Shown here piece after piece: positions 1 to 7,355 of a stretch of 25,700 bases of DNA (its first letter is position 1; each line of letters opens with the position of its first letter). The stretch lies in the NCBI GenBank assembly GCA_030620655.1, contig JAUXEH010000004.1, positions 1-25,700 of the forward strand. The letters are read 5' to 3'. Origin of the DNA: Candidatus Aminicenantota bacterium (GTDB taxonomy: Bacteria; Acidobacteriota; Aminicenantia; Aminicenantales; Aminicenantaceae). The notes below the pieces were generated by a model. It did not search any database and was not told the DNA's origin. It was given only the letters and a program-made list of their open reading frames with translations. Both the position numbers and the translations under genes were made by a program.

Positions 1-84
1 ATTAAATACCTCTACAAGCACGAACCGGATCAACCTGGTTCCGAGAAGGGGCCAGTCCCGACCGACGCTAAAAGCCAGGAATGA
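1..84 (+). CDS. 3' end of an unidentified upstream gene (partial)
   Basis: The frame from base 1 is open for 27 codons and ends at a TGA at 82-84, which overlaps the pdxA ATG as ATGA. The visible C-terminus is hydrophilic and rich in Lys, Glu and Pro, beginning IKYLYKHE and ending DAKSQE. In many proteobacteria pdxA follows surA, a periplasmic prolyl isomerase, but I see no SurA signature in this short tail, so I do not name it. Support comes from the open frame and the typical coupled stop/start; chance openness over 27 codons in GC-rich DNA cannot be excluded. Confidence 0.5.
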   Translation: MKYLYKHEPDQPGSEKGPVPTDAKSQE

Positions 85-1025
85 CTCTCCCGAGGATTGG
101 AATCACTCTCGGGGACCCCGGAGGCATAGGCCCGGAAGTAACCCTTAAGGCCCTGGCTTCCCCCCAGCTGCCTGACGCCGAATTCGTCCTTTTCGGGGCG
201 CGATCCGTCATCCTCAGCGAATCCGATCGGCAGGGTCTGTCCTCTGTGCTCAAGCGACACCCGATTGAAGACGTGGATCCCTCGCGGGGATCGTTCAGAA
301 CGGGGAAACCATCCGCAGAAAACGGCATGGCTTCCTTTGCCTGTGTGGAGCGGGCTGTTGAGGCAGCCGGCAAGGGCTTCCTGCAGGCGGTGGTAACAGC
401 CCCGGTTTCCAAGCATTCCTGGAGGCTGGCGGGGGTCACCTGGGCCGGGCACACTGATTACCTGGAGCAGCTCTGGCCCGGGGCCATCATGTCTTTTTTT
501 TCCGAGAGGCTGAACCTGGCCCTGTATACCCATCATCTCCCTCTTCGGGAGGCGCTTCAGAGGGTCAGGAAAAGGCCGCTGCAGGATTTCCTGCTGCGGC
601 TGTTCAGGCAGGTCGTTCCGATCCTGGGCCGCGAGCCCGAGCTCCTGGTCTCCGGCCTAAATCCGCATGCGGGAGAAGCCGGGCTGCTGGGAACCGAGGA
701 ACTGGATGAGATCATACCCGCCCTGGAGGCGGTGCGGGCTGCAGGGGTGCCGGTCTCCGGCCCGCATCCACCCGATATCGTATCCCGGATGGCCCTGGAC
801 CGGCCCGACCGCCTGCTGGTTTCCCTGTATCATGACCAGGGCCTGGTGGCCTTCAAGCTGATCGCTTTCGACACGGGCGTCAACGTGACACTGGGGCTTC
901 CTTTTGTCCGCACATCTCCCGATCACGGCACGGCCTTCGACATCGCCGGGAAAGGGGAGGCCGATCCCCGCAGCATGCTGGCCGCCCTGCAGTTGGCCCA
1001 CCGCTTCGTGGGCGCCTCTCGCTGA
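81..1025 (+). CDS. pdxA: 4-hydroxythreonine-4-phosphate dehydrogenase PdxA
   Basis: PdxA oxidises 4-phosphohydroxy-L-threonine with NAD(P)+ in the DXP-dependent pyridoxal phosphate pathway; it is a cytoplasmic, metal-dependent homodimer. The 314-residue product, slightly shorter than E. coli PdxA (329), begins with the family signature GITLGDPGGIGPE. It also shows the three metal-binding histidine contexts: AGHTDYL in the first half, NPHAGEAG near residue 197, and YHDQGL near residue 251. The sequence SPDHGTAFDIAGKG towards the C-terminus is also typical. The ATG overlaps the TGA of the preceding frame, and an AGGA lies directly against it, so translation is probably coupled to the upstream gene. 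Identification is confident. Confidence 0.96.
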   Translation: MTLPRIGITLGDPGGIGPEVTLKALASPQLPDAEFVLFGARSVILSESDRQGLSSVLKRHPIEDVDPSRGSFRTGKPSAENGMASFACVERAVEAAGKGFLQAVVTAPVSKHSWRLAGVTWAGHTDYLEQLWPGAIMSFFSERLNLALYTHHLPLREALQRVRKRPLQDFLLRLFRQVVPILGREPELLVSGLNPHAGEAGLLGTEELDEIIPALEAVRAAGVPVSGPHPPDIVSRMALDRPDRLLVSLYHDQGLVAFKLIAFDTGVNVTLGLPFVRTSPDHGTAFDIAGKGEADPRSMLAALQLAHRFVGASR

Positions 1026-1063
1026 GCGGCAGCCGCACAAGCGCCCGGGAAGGATAGAACAAC

Positions 1064-1849
1064 ATGAAGATATGCACCTACAACGTCAATTCCATCCGGG
1101 CACGTAAGGACCTGGTGCTGCAGTGGCTGGATCACAGGGGCCAGGACCTCGACATCCTCTGCCTGCAGGAGCTCAAGGCCGAAGACGAGTTTTTCCCCTT
1201 CCCAGATTTCGAAGGGCTGGGCTATGCCTGCGCGGTGTCCGGCCAGAAGGCCTACAACGGAGTCGCCATCTGCTCCAAGCCTCCTCTGGAGGACATACGG
1301 AAAGGGTTCGGAGACGCGGCCTGGGACGAACAGAAGCGTTCGATCGCAGCCCGGATATCCGGCCTTACCCTGTATAACCTTTACGTCCCGCATGGAGGCG
1401 AGCGGGGCCAGGACAAGTTCATCTTCAAGCTCGAGTGGTACCAGCAGCTCATCCGTCATCTCGAGCAGAATCACACGCCTGATGATCCTCTGCTGCTGGT
1501 GGGAGACTTCAACGTGGCCCACGCCGACATCGATGTGTATTCCGCGGAGGCCCTGTCCGGCAGCATCGGCACGATGCCCGAAGAGCGGGAGGCATTCTCC
1601 CGCCTCCTGGCCTGGGGGCTGACGGATGTCTTCCGCACACTGCATCCCGAGTCCCGCCAGTTCACCTGGTGGGGCTACATGGGGGGCGCCATCTGGAGGG
1701 ACGAGGGCATGCGCATCGATTATGCCCTCGCCACAGCCCCGCTGCTCGAACGGGTCAAAGAGATCGGCGTCGACCTGTGGCCCAGGAAACGGCGCAGCCC
1801 CACCCCCTCCGACCATGCCCCGCTCTTTATCACCCTGGATGTGTCCTGA
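1064..1849 (+). CDS. xth: Exodeoxyribonuclease III (AP endonuclease family)
   Basis: Predicted 3'-5' exonuclease and apurinic/apyrimidinic endonuclease of base excision repair. The 261-residue protein has the full endonuclease/exonuclease/phosphatase fold signature. Residues N7 (TYNVNSIRAR), E36 (LQELKAED), D148 and N150 (VGDFNVAHADID), and D250-H251 (SDHAPLF) match the metal and catalytic positions of ExoIII. RIDYAL at 217-222 is the usual product-strand motif. A GGAAGGA-type ribosome binding site lies about 9 bases upstream of the ATG. The gene is 38 bases downstream of pdxA, so the two are probably co-transcribed. The symbol xth/exoA is assigned by family; I cannot tell the subfamily (XthA versus ExoA) with certainty. 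Confidence 0.95.
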   Translation: MKICTYNVNSIRARKDLVLQWLDHRGQDLDILCLQELKAEDEFFPFPDFEGLGYACAVSGQKAYNGVAICSKPPLEDIRKGFGDAAWDEQKRSIAARISGLTLYNLYVPHGGERGQDKFIFKLEWYQQLIRHLEQNHTPDDPLLLVGDFNVAHADIDVYSAEALSGSIGTMPEEREAFSRLLAWGLTDVFRTLHPESRQFTWWGYMGGAIWRDEGMRIDYALATAPLLERVKEIGVDLWPRKRRSPTPSDHAPLFITLDVS

Positions 1850-1905
1850 CATGAGATACCTCAGATATCGATCACCGGAAAATTCCCAGTACCGAGAGGA
1901 AGAGC

Positions 1906-4200
1906 ATGAGTAAGACCATCACCTATGTCGTCCTGTGGATCCTGATCGCCTCGGGCATCGCGCTCGGTGTGATGCTGACGTTCCCGCCGGAGAAACCCGC
2001 CGCCATATCGCTCAAACAGTTTTCTGTGGAAAACCAGAGGGCCCATCTCAGGCAGATGGCACAAGCCCCCCATCCCCTGGGAACAGCCGAGCACGGGAGG
2101 GTAAAAGAGTACATCCTGGCAGAGCTTCGAAGGCTCGAGCTCACACCCGTTGTGCAGCGGGAGAGATGCTCGAACTCCTGGGAGAACGGCCATGCCCGTA
2201 TCGCCTGGGTGGAAAACCTGATGGTGCGCATCCCCGGCCGGGACAGCAGCGGCGCGATCCTGCTCATGGCCCATTATGACTCCGTCCCCGACGCCCCCGG
2301 CGCCAACGACGATGGCGCCGGCGTGACCGCCATACTTGAGATCCTGCGTATCTTGACCGTGAGCGCACCCGTGAAGAACGATGTCATCGCCCTGATAACC
2401 GACGGGGAAGAGATCGGCATGTTCGGCGCCCAGGTGTTCTTCGAGAGGCATCCCTGGGCACAGGACGTGGGAGTGGTGCTCAACCTCGAGGCGCGGGGAT
2501 CCACCGGGGTGTCCTACATGTACGAGACCGGCCCCAACAACGCCTGGCTGGTCAGGGCCTTCGCCCGCAGCGCCTCCTCTCCGGTCGGGAACTCCCTCAC
2601 CCATGCCATATACCAGTCTATGCCCAATGACTCGGACTTCACGCTCGCCAGGTCTGCGGGCATCCCAGGCATGAATTTCGCTTACATCGACGGCTGGCAG
2701 ACCTACCACACTCCCCTGGACAACCTGGATCACCTGGACGAAAACACTCTATACCACCACGGGTCCAGTATCCTCGAGCTGGTGAACAGCCTCTCGAGCA
2801 TGTCCCTGGACACGCTTCCCCCGGGGGATGCCGTCTACTTCAATCTTTGGAGACCCTGGCTGATCTCCTACCCGTCAGCCTGGGTCTGGCCGCTCACGGC
2901 CCTGGCGCTGGCTCTGTTCGCGGGAACCCTCCTGTTCGGATTCTGGAAAAGGCACCTGACCGGCCGGGGGATCCTTCTGGGATTCGTCGGCCTGGGTCTG
3001 TGCAGCGGGGCCGCGGTGGGGGTCGCCTTTGCCCTGGAACACGCCGCCCGCGGTCGTTTCGCCGCCGCCTATCCGGTCATCTCTCGATACCCGGATTTCC
3101 GGCACATCTTTCTCTTCGCTCTGCTCTGTCTGACGTTCTCCCTGTTTTTCCTGTTCTTCAGGTGGGCCAGGCGCTGGGAAGACACGCCGTCCCTGGCCGC
3201 CGGTGCCGCCATCTGGTGTGCCCTGGGCGCGGTCGCCGTGACCCGGTTCCTGCCTCAGGGAAGCTTCCTGATAACCTGGCCGCTTCTGTTCGCCGTTTTT
3301 TCCCTGTGGGTAATCCTGGCCCACGACGAACCGGACAAGGTGTCCGTCGCTCAGGTATTCCTGATGGGGATCCTGGCGCTGCCGGCCCTGATCCAGTACA
3401 GCATGTTTTTCATCGCCTTCAACACCGCCTTTCGTCTGAGTCCCCTGTCCGTCCTCATTCCCGGGCTCATGCTGGGCCTGTTGACCCCCGCACTGGCGGC
3501 CTACCGGGAGAAGGCCCTCTCGGTTACGGGTGTCCTGTTCCTCGTCTTGGCCCTCGCAGCCGCCGGGTTCGGGCTCTTCGGCCTGCCTGTAAACGACCGC
3601 CCGCTGCCGCAGACCGTGTTCTATGAGGTCGATGGGGAGTCCGCCTTCCTGAGCGTCTATGAAAGAACCCCCTGGACCTCGAGCTTTATGGAGGCCGGGC
3701 AGGAGGAACCATTGTCGCCGCTCTACCCTCTACGGGGGACGGTGCTGCGCCGATCCCACTCCCGGCTGCCACTCTCCGCTCCCAGGCTCGAGTCAGGGGC
3801 CGTTTCTCTGGCGGGAGGGCGGTCGATCCGGGAACTCAGGGTCTCGTCGCCGCGGCGGGCGCCCTTAGTGAGTCTTCTCCTGGCGAGCGGTGAGCCGTTC
3901 ACGCTGCAGATGGGGGCGGAGGAAGAAAAAATTTTCTCCGCCATCCGGGCCGAACAGGAAGCCGATGCGGGGAAGCCCCACCGGCTCCTGCTCTACTTCT
4001 TTGGCATGCCCGAACAGGGAATCCGGCTCAGGCTGGAGGCCGAGGGGGCCGGCCCGATAGAGGTGGAATGCGCCGACCTGTCCTATGACCTGCCCCGGGG
4101 TCTCGACCTCCCCCCTTGTCCTCCCGACATCCTCCTGCACCCCCGCACTCTGGCCCACAGTCGGACACGTCTCCCGGGGATCAGTAATCCGAGGTCATGA
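1906..4200 (+). CDS. Membrane-anchored M28 family zinc metallopeptidase with multi-pass domain
   Basis: A 764-residue protein with an N-terminal membrane anchor (about 6-26), an M28 aminopeptidase-like domain (about 40-300), roughly eight membrane segments (about 326-560) and a C-terminal soluble domain (570-764). M28 zinc and catalytic positions are visible: H123 in AHYDSVP, the Asp pair in GANDDGAG (134-138), E168-E169 in TDGEE, E195 in NLEARG, and H268 in TYHTPLDN. The layout of peptidase followed by polytopic membrane domain resembles the eukaryotic ER metallopeptidase ERMP1/Fxna group and its bacterial relatives. The peptidase is expected on the periplasmic side, acting on peptides; the substrate is unknown. 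GAGAGGA ends 5 bases before the ATG. The 3' end overlaps the convergent phosphofructokinase gene by 20 bases. Confidence 0.88.
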   Translation: MSKTITYVVLWILIASGIALGVMLTFPPEKPAAISLKQFSVENQRAHLRQMAQAPHPLGTAEHGRVKEYILAELRRLELTPVVQRERCSNSWENGHARIAWVENLMVRIPGRDSSGAILLMAHYDSVPDAPGANDDGAGVTAILEILRILTVSAPVKNDVIALITDGEEIGMFGAQVFFERHPWAQDVGVVLNLEARGSTGVSYMYETGPNNAWLVRAFARSASSPVGNSLTHAIYQSMPNDSDFTLARSAGIPGMNFAYIDGWQTYHTPLDNLDHLDENTLYHHGSSILELVNSLSSMSLDTLPPGDAVYFNLWRPWLISYPSAWVWPLTALALALFAGTLLFGFWKRHLTGRGILLGFVGLGLCSGAAVGVAFALEHAARGRFAAAYPVISRYPDFRHIFLFALLCLTFSLFFLFFRWARRWEDTPSLAAGAAIWCALGAVAVTRFLPQGSFLITWPLLFAVFSLWVILAHDEPDKVSVAQVFLMGILALPALIQYSMFFIAFNTAFRLSPLSVLIPGLMLGLLTPALAAYREKALSVTGVLFLVLALAAAGFGLFGLPVNDRPLPQTVFYEVDGESAFLSVYERTPWTSSFMEAGQEEPLSPLYPLRGTVLRRSHSRLPLSAPRLESGAVSLAGGRSIRELRVSSPRRAPLVSLLLASGEPFTLQMGAEEEKIFSAIRAEQEADAGKPHRLLLYFFGMPEQGIRLRLEAEGAGPIEVECADLSYDLPRGLDLPPCPPDILLHPRTLAHSRTRLPGISNPRS

Positions 4201-5386
4201 TAAAGAGCGGTTTGTAGTGGAAGCTTTTGTAGTAGGGCCGCAGGCGCTCGGTGTTGTAGTATTTAGTCACATCCACCACCTTCTTCCTGCTGGTCACCAC
4301 ATCGATGGGAACGTTGTCGTACTGCCCTTTGCGCAGGCAGACCATCCGCCCGCTGGTACCGTCCATTATCAGGTCCAGGGCTAGGTTGCCGAACGCCATG
4401 GGAACGATGGAATCGATGGCGTCGGGGTTCCCACAGCGGACCAGGTAGCTCAGCCGCTGGCTTATGACGTTGAGCTGACGCCCCTGATTGAAGCGAGGGG
4501 AAAGCTCTTTCAGCCGCCGGGACACCAGGTCGCCGATCCCCCCCAGCTTCTTGTGGCCGTACATGTCTTTATCGTGTGCCTCGAATACCATCTCCCCTTC
4601 ATCGAATATGGCGCCCTCCGAAACCAGGACAACGGAGTAGTGGCTGGGATTTGTCTTCCGGTCGTTAGCCAGCAGCTCACAGAGTTTCGCGATGTCGAAT
4701 TTGTGCTCGGGGATGACACAGCGGTTGGCCGCACCGGCCATGGTGGGCAGCAGGGCCGTGAAACCGGCATAGCGGCCGAAGACCTCGATGACCAGGAACC
4801 GCTCATGCGAACCGGCCGTGGTCCTCAGCGCGTGGGTCATGCTGATCGTCCGAGTGACACAGGTGCTGAAGCCGATGCAGTAATCTGTTCCCGGCACGTC
4901 GTTGTCCATGGTCTTGGGGAACGCGATCACCTTGACCCCTTCCTCATGCAGCCGGACCCCGTAGCTCAACGTGTCGTCGCCGCCGATGGGGATGAGATAA
5001 TCGATCCCCAGGTAATCCAGGTTTTTCAAGATCTCGGGGGTCAGGTCGTTGTAGCTGTCCTTGAAGGTATCACGAAGATGGCCCGGGACATTGATGGCGG
5101 GCACATGGCTGGGGCGGGTGCGTGAGGTGTGCAGGAACGTCCCGCCGGTGCGGCCCACCTTGTTCACGACCTCTTCGGTCAGGACCTGGTAAAAGTCCTC
5201 ATGGGGCGCGTCTTTGTCCCGGATCAGGTCGGTCAAACCGGCCCAACCGCGGCGGATGCCAATCACCTGGTAGCCCTCGCGTACGGCCCGGATGGTGATG
5301 GCCCGTATGGCGGGATTCAGCCCCGGGACATCTCCTCCCCCGGTCAGGATCCCGATGATGCCTTTTTTCTTTTTGATGTTTGCCAT
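4181..5386 (-). CDS. pfkA: 6-phosphofructokinase, probably pyrophosphate-dependent type
   Basis: Phosphorylates fructose 6-phosphate to fructose 1,6-bisphosphate in glycolysis. The 401-residue protein has the PFK N-terminal GILTGGGDVPGLNPAIR, the GGDDT loop at 135-139, PKTMDND at 157-163 (catalytic base D161), and GRYAGFTALL. In ATP-dependent PfkA the two diagnostic sites are glycines (GGDG and PGTIDND); here they are D138 and K158, the combination found in PPi-dependent enzymes. Phosphoryl donor is therefore inferred to be pyrophosphate, which would make the step reversible; mixed-specificity members exist. It stands alone on the minus strand behind its own AT-rich promoter region, with only a weak GGGGA ribosome binding site. 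The symbol is by family, not by proven donor. Confidence 0.93.
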   Translation of the reverse strand: MANIKKKKGIIGILTGGGDVPGLNPAIRAITIRAVREGYQVIGIRRGWAGLTDLIRDKDAPHEDFYQVLTEEVVNKVGRTGGTFLHTSRTRPSHVPAINVPGHLRDTFKDSYNDLTPEILKNLDYLGIDYLIPIGGDDTLSYGVRLHEEGVKVIAFPKTMDNDVPGTDYCIGFSTCVTRTISMTHALRTTAGSHERFLVIEVFGRYAGFTALLPTMAGAANRCVIPEHKFDIAKLCELLANDRKTNPSHYSVVLVSEGAIFDEGEMVFEAHDKDMYGHKKLGGIGDLVSRRLKELSPRFNQGRQLNVISQRLSYLVRCGNPDAIDSIVPMAFGNLALDLIMDGTSGRMVCLRKGQYDNVPIDVVTSRKKVVDVTKYYNTERLRPYYKSFHYKPLFIMTSDY

Positions 5387-5453
5387 GGATCTGTCCCCGT
5401 TTTTAATCTCTAAGCATGATTGTTCGATATCACCAGTACTAAGTACACTGTTG

Positions 5454-5482
5454 CATATATACTATTACTTATAAATTGTCAT
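5454..5482 (-). promoter_or_regulatory. Candidate promoter of the phosphofructokinase gene
   Basis: On the minus strand, ATGACA (5477-5482) and TATATG (5454-5459) are separated by 17 bases in the AT-rich gap before the start codon at 5386. The predicted leader is about 60 bases. An imperfect inverted repeat, CAGT-N9-ACTG (5434-5450), lies just downstream of the expected start site and could be an operator; no regulator is identified. The -10 match is only moderate. Confidence 0.4.
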
Positions 5483-5545
5483 TGCGGGCATAATACGTCA
5501 CCTAAATTACGAAGTAGAGCACTGAGGTAAGCCTTTCTCCGATTA

Positions 5546-5956
5546 ATGCAATACCCTAACCATTATCGGATCCGATGTCAAACCAGCAGGGCCGCCGGCG
5601 CCGGACGGCAGGTGCCTCCCCGGGCAAGATGGATGAGCCCTGCCACCACTCCCAAGGCCGAATGGGTCGGGCTCTATGCCCTGCCCCTCCCGAAATCCGT
5701 CACGACTCTTCCCCCGGGGCTGGAGGGAGTCCGGATCGAGACGTGGGAATACGGTGAAGTCGCAGAGATCCTGCACATCGGCCCTTACAGCGAGGAAGCT
5801 GCCACCATCGAGAGGCTCCACCAGCACATCCTGGCGCAGGGCTACGAGATCGCCGGACCGCATGAAGAAGAATACCTCAAGGCCCCAGGCATGGGCAACA
5901 CTCCGCCCGAAGAGTACCAGACCATCATCCGCTACTCGGTAAGAAAGAAGGAATAG
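5546..5956 (+). CDS. GyrI-like / AraC-effector-binding domain protein, apparently 5'-truncated
   Basis: Residues about 36-136 match the second part of the GyrI-like small-molecule-binding domain: WVGLYALPLP, then WEYGEVAEILHIGPYSEE (75-92), ATIERLHQHI, GYEIAGPHEEEYL, and a closing YQTIIRYSV. Complete single-domain members are usually about 150-210 residues and start with an additional beta-alpha unit that I cannot find here. Residues 1-35 are Arg/Pro-rich and look like non-homologous sequence. No proper ribosome binding site precedes the ATG at 5546; an in-frame ATG at 5633 has only a weak GGGCAAG. It could be a decaying remnant or a short functional protein. It lies between two minus-strand genes on its own. 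Function, if any, would be binding of hydrophobic small molecules; this is family knowledge only. Confidence 0.6.
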   Translation: MQYPNHYRIRCQTSRAAGAGRQVPPRARWMSPATTPKAEWVGLYALPLPKSVTTLPPGLEGVRIETWEYGEVAEILHIGPYSEEAATIERLHQHILAQGYEIAGPHEEEYLKAPGMGNTPPEEYQTIIRYSVRKKE

Positions 5957-5979
5957 CTCCCCTATACCCCAAGCTCAGT

Positions 5980-6444
5980 CTAGCGAAAGCGCTTGAGCTC
6001 GGCCTGCATCTCGCGGTCGCGGTCGCGCTCGCGGATGACTTCGCGTTTCTGGTGGGTCTTTTTCCCCCGGGCCAGGGAAAGCTCCACCTTGACCTTGTTC
6101 TTGTCGGATATGACGATCTGGGTGGGGACCAGCGTCAGGCCCTTTTCCTTGATCTTGCCCAGCAAACGCTTGATCTCCCTCCGGTGGAGAAGCAGCTTGC
6201 GGTCCCGCAGCGGCTCATGGTTGAGGCGGTTGGCCGGAGGATAGGGGCTGATGTGGCAGCTGACCAGGAAGACCTCTCCGGCGCGGATCTCGGCGTAGCT
6301 TTCCTTGAGGCTGACCCGCCCCTCCCGGATCGACTTGACTTCACTCCCCAGGAGGGCGATCCCCGCCTCGAAGCGCTCAAGGATCTCGTAATTGAAGTAG
6401 GCCTTTTTGTTTTTGGCGATGACCCTTATCCTGCCGCTCTTCAT
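5980..6444 (-). CDS. smpB: SsrA-binding protein SmpB
   Basis: SmpB binds tmRNA and delivers it to stalled ribosomes for trans-translation. The 154-residue length is normal. Family motifs are present: AKNKKAYFNYEILERFEAGI near the N-terminus, LLGSEVKSIREGRVSLKESYA, PYPPANRLNHEPLRDRKLLLH, and GLTLVPTQIVISDKNKVKVELSLARGK (as separate short blocks). The basic C-terminal tail RDREMQAELKRFR would insert in the mRNA channel. The nearest strong Shine-Dalgarno-like GGGAGG is more than 20 bases upstream, so initiation may rely on a weak site. It lies downstream of carD on the same strand with a 141-base gap. No tmRNA gene is visible in this window. Confidence 0.96.
   Translation of the reverse strand: MKSGRIRVIAKNKKAYFNYEILERFEAGIALLGSEVKSIREGRVSLKESYAEIRAGEVFLVSCHISPYPPANRLNHEPLRDRKLLLHRREIKRLLGKIKEKGLTLVPTQIVISDKNKVKVELSLARGKKTHQKREVIRERDRDREMQAELKRFR
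6011..6034. repeat. Short hexamer tandem repeat inside smpB
   Basis: Four consecutive 6-base units, TCGCGG, TCGCGG, TCGCGC, TCGCGG, encode the alternating Arg-Glu/Asp stretch RERDRDRE of the SmpB tail. Copy number change would lengthen or shorten the tail by Arg-Asp pairs without a frameshift. Confidence 0.7.
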
Positions 6445-6585
6445 CTTTGTTTCGGCGTCTCTGCCGCCTCCCTTGAAAAAAATCCGTAACCTGGATAATT
6501 CATAAAACAGGGTATGGTGAGGGCGGTTTGGGAGGGTAGAAAAGGGCGGTTCAGGATCAGGGTCGGCTGTGACATCTTCGGAAGA

Positions 6586-7104
6586 TCAGGAGTCCAAACT
6601 TGCGGACAGGTTCTTGTAGCAATCGGACAACCCATCGAGGAGCTGCTGCTCGATGTTTTCGGAGGAGGTCTCCATTACATCGGAGATCTCCGTGGCTAGC
6701 AGCTCTTTGGCCTTTTCCATCATCTTCTTTTCCCGGAATGAGAGAGGCTTGACTAGGCCCAGGTAATACAGGCTCTTGAGGACAACGGCCATGTCCAGGA
6801 TGATTCCGGTCTTCATCAGGTTGACGTGCTCCTTGTAGCGGCTCTTCCAGTTCATGGAGACCTCGACCACACCGGTACGCATGAACTCATACACCACTGG
6901 GATGGTGTCAAGCGAGATCAGCCTCCGGATCCCGATCTCCTCGGCATTCGAGGAAGGGACCAGGATCTTGCTGTCATTGGCGAGGATCCTGAGATGATAG
7001 ATGCGGAATTCTTGACCGAAATACTTCTCGTTCTGGATGTCTTCGACGACCCCAATCCCCTGGTTCGGGTAGATGATCTTATCACCGATCGAAAAGTTAT
7101 CCAT
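6586..7104 (-). CDS. carD: CarD family transcriptional regulator (CdnL-like)
   Basis: CarD/CdnL proteins bind the RNA polymerase beta subunit through an N-terminal Tudor-like domain and stabilise open complexes at promoters. This 172-residue protein starts with the typical FSIGDKIIYPNQGIGVVEDI block, followed by YHLRILANDSKILVPSSNAEEIGIRRLIS; these form the RNA polymerase interacting domain (about 3-70). The remaining helical part (about 75-172) includes WKSRYKEHVNLMKTG and LSFREKKMMEKAKELL, as in CdnL-type C-terminal domains. There is no Shine-Dalgarno sequence before the ATG, and a -10 hexamer lies only 11 bases upstream, suggesting a nearly leaderless transcript. Confidence 0.93.
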   Translation of the reverse strand: MDNFSIGDKIIYPNQGIGVVEDIQNEKYFGQEFRIYHLRILANDSKILVPSSNAEEIGIRRLISLDTIPVVYEFMRTGVVEVSMNWKSRYKEHVNLMKTGIILDMAVVLKSLYYLGLVKPLSFREKKMMEKAKELLATEISDVMETSSENIEQQLLDGLSDCYKNLSASLDS

Positions 7105-7115
7105 GAGGCAATATT

Positions 7116-7145
7116 ATTATAGAACACATTGTCACTGAGAGTCAA
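7116..7145 (-). promoter_or_regulatory. Promoter of carD
   Basis: On the minus strand, TTGACT (7140-7145) is followed after 18 bases by a perfect TATAAT (7116-7121). The carD start codon begins at 7104, leaving 11 bases between the -10 element and ATG; a start site 6-8 bases after the -10 gives a leader of only about 3-6 nucleotides. Confidence 0.7.
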
Positions 7146-7216
7146 CATTCATTCTCGTTCGACCACATTCCCCCCCTCTATTCCCTTTAGGCGGGAGGCT
7201 GGGGTGGAACGATGGC

Positions 7217-7284
7217 GGGGGAGGGACGATAAACGCAGGGCGTGAAAGCGGAGAGGTGGGAGGGATCACCAATGGGGGAGGGAC
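7217..7284 (+). repeat. Two 11-base direct repeats in a G-rich tract
   Basis: GGGGGAGGGAC occurs at 7217-7227 and again at 7274-7284, start-to-start spacing 57 bases. The second copy belongs to a run with the pattern G3-N1-G3-N9-G5-N1-G3 (7258-7282), which could form a G-quadruplex. Confidence 0.6.
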
Positions 7285-7293
7285 TGGAAGGCC

Positions 7294-7322
7294 TTGACAT
7301 ATAAGGGTTTGTTTATTACCAT
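7294..7322 (+). promoter_or_regulatory. Promoter of the rpmH-rnpA-yidD-yidC-jag operon
   Basis: A perfect -35 element TTGACA (7294-7299) and TACCAT (7317-7322, matching the key T, A and final T of TATAAT) are separated by 17 bases. The start codon of rpmH follows at 7356, giving a leader of about 27 bases. The G-rich tract ends 11 bases before the -35 element. Confidence 0.65.
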
Positions 7323-7355
7323 ACATAATTCAACGACTGTTGCAGAGCTGGAAAT

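Larger units (their letters stand above)
7105..7355. other. Divergent intergenic region between carD and rpmH
   Basis: This 251-base gap contains the carD promoter at its left end and the rpmH promoter at its right end. Between them, about 7190-7290 is strongly G-rich on the plus strand. I find no convincing gene in it, no DnaA-box cluster and no tRNA. Confidence 0.7.

Noticed and set aside
1851..1913. A 20-codon open frame between the exonuclease and peptidase genes
   Set aside because: No ribosome binding site of its own and no recognisable product; its end overlaps the peptidase start.
5972..5999. A stem-loop (AGCTCA/TGAGCT with an inner AGCG/CGCT stem) between the GyrI-like gene and the smpB stop as a terminator
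   Set aside because: There is no T-run on either side and the outer stem is short and bulged; it overlaps the smpB coding end.
7096..7355. A replication origin next to rpmH
   Set aside because: Only one weak DnaA-box-like TTATCCAT occurs (within the carD start), there is no box cluster and no dnaA gene; parS alone does not locate the origin.
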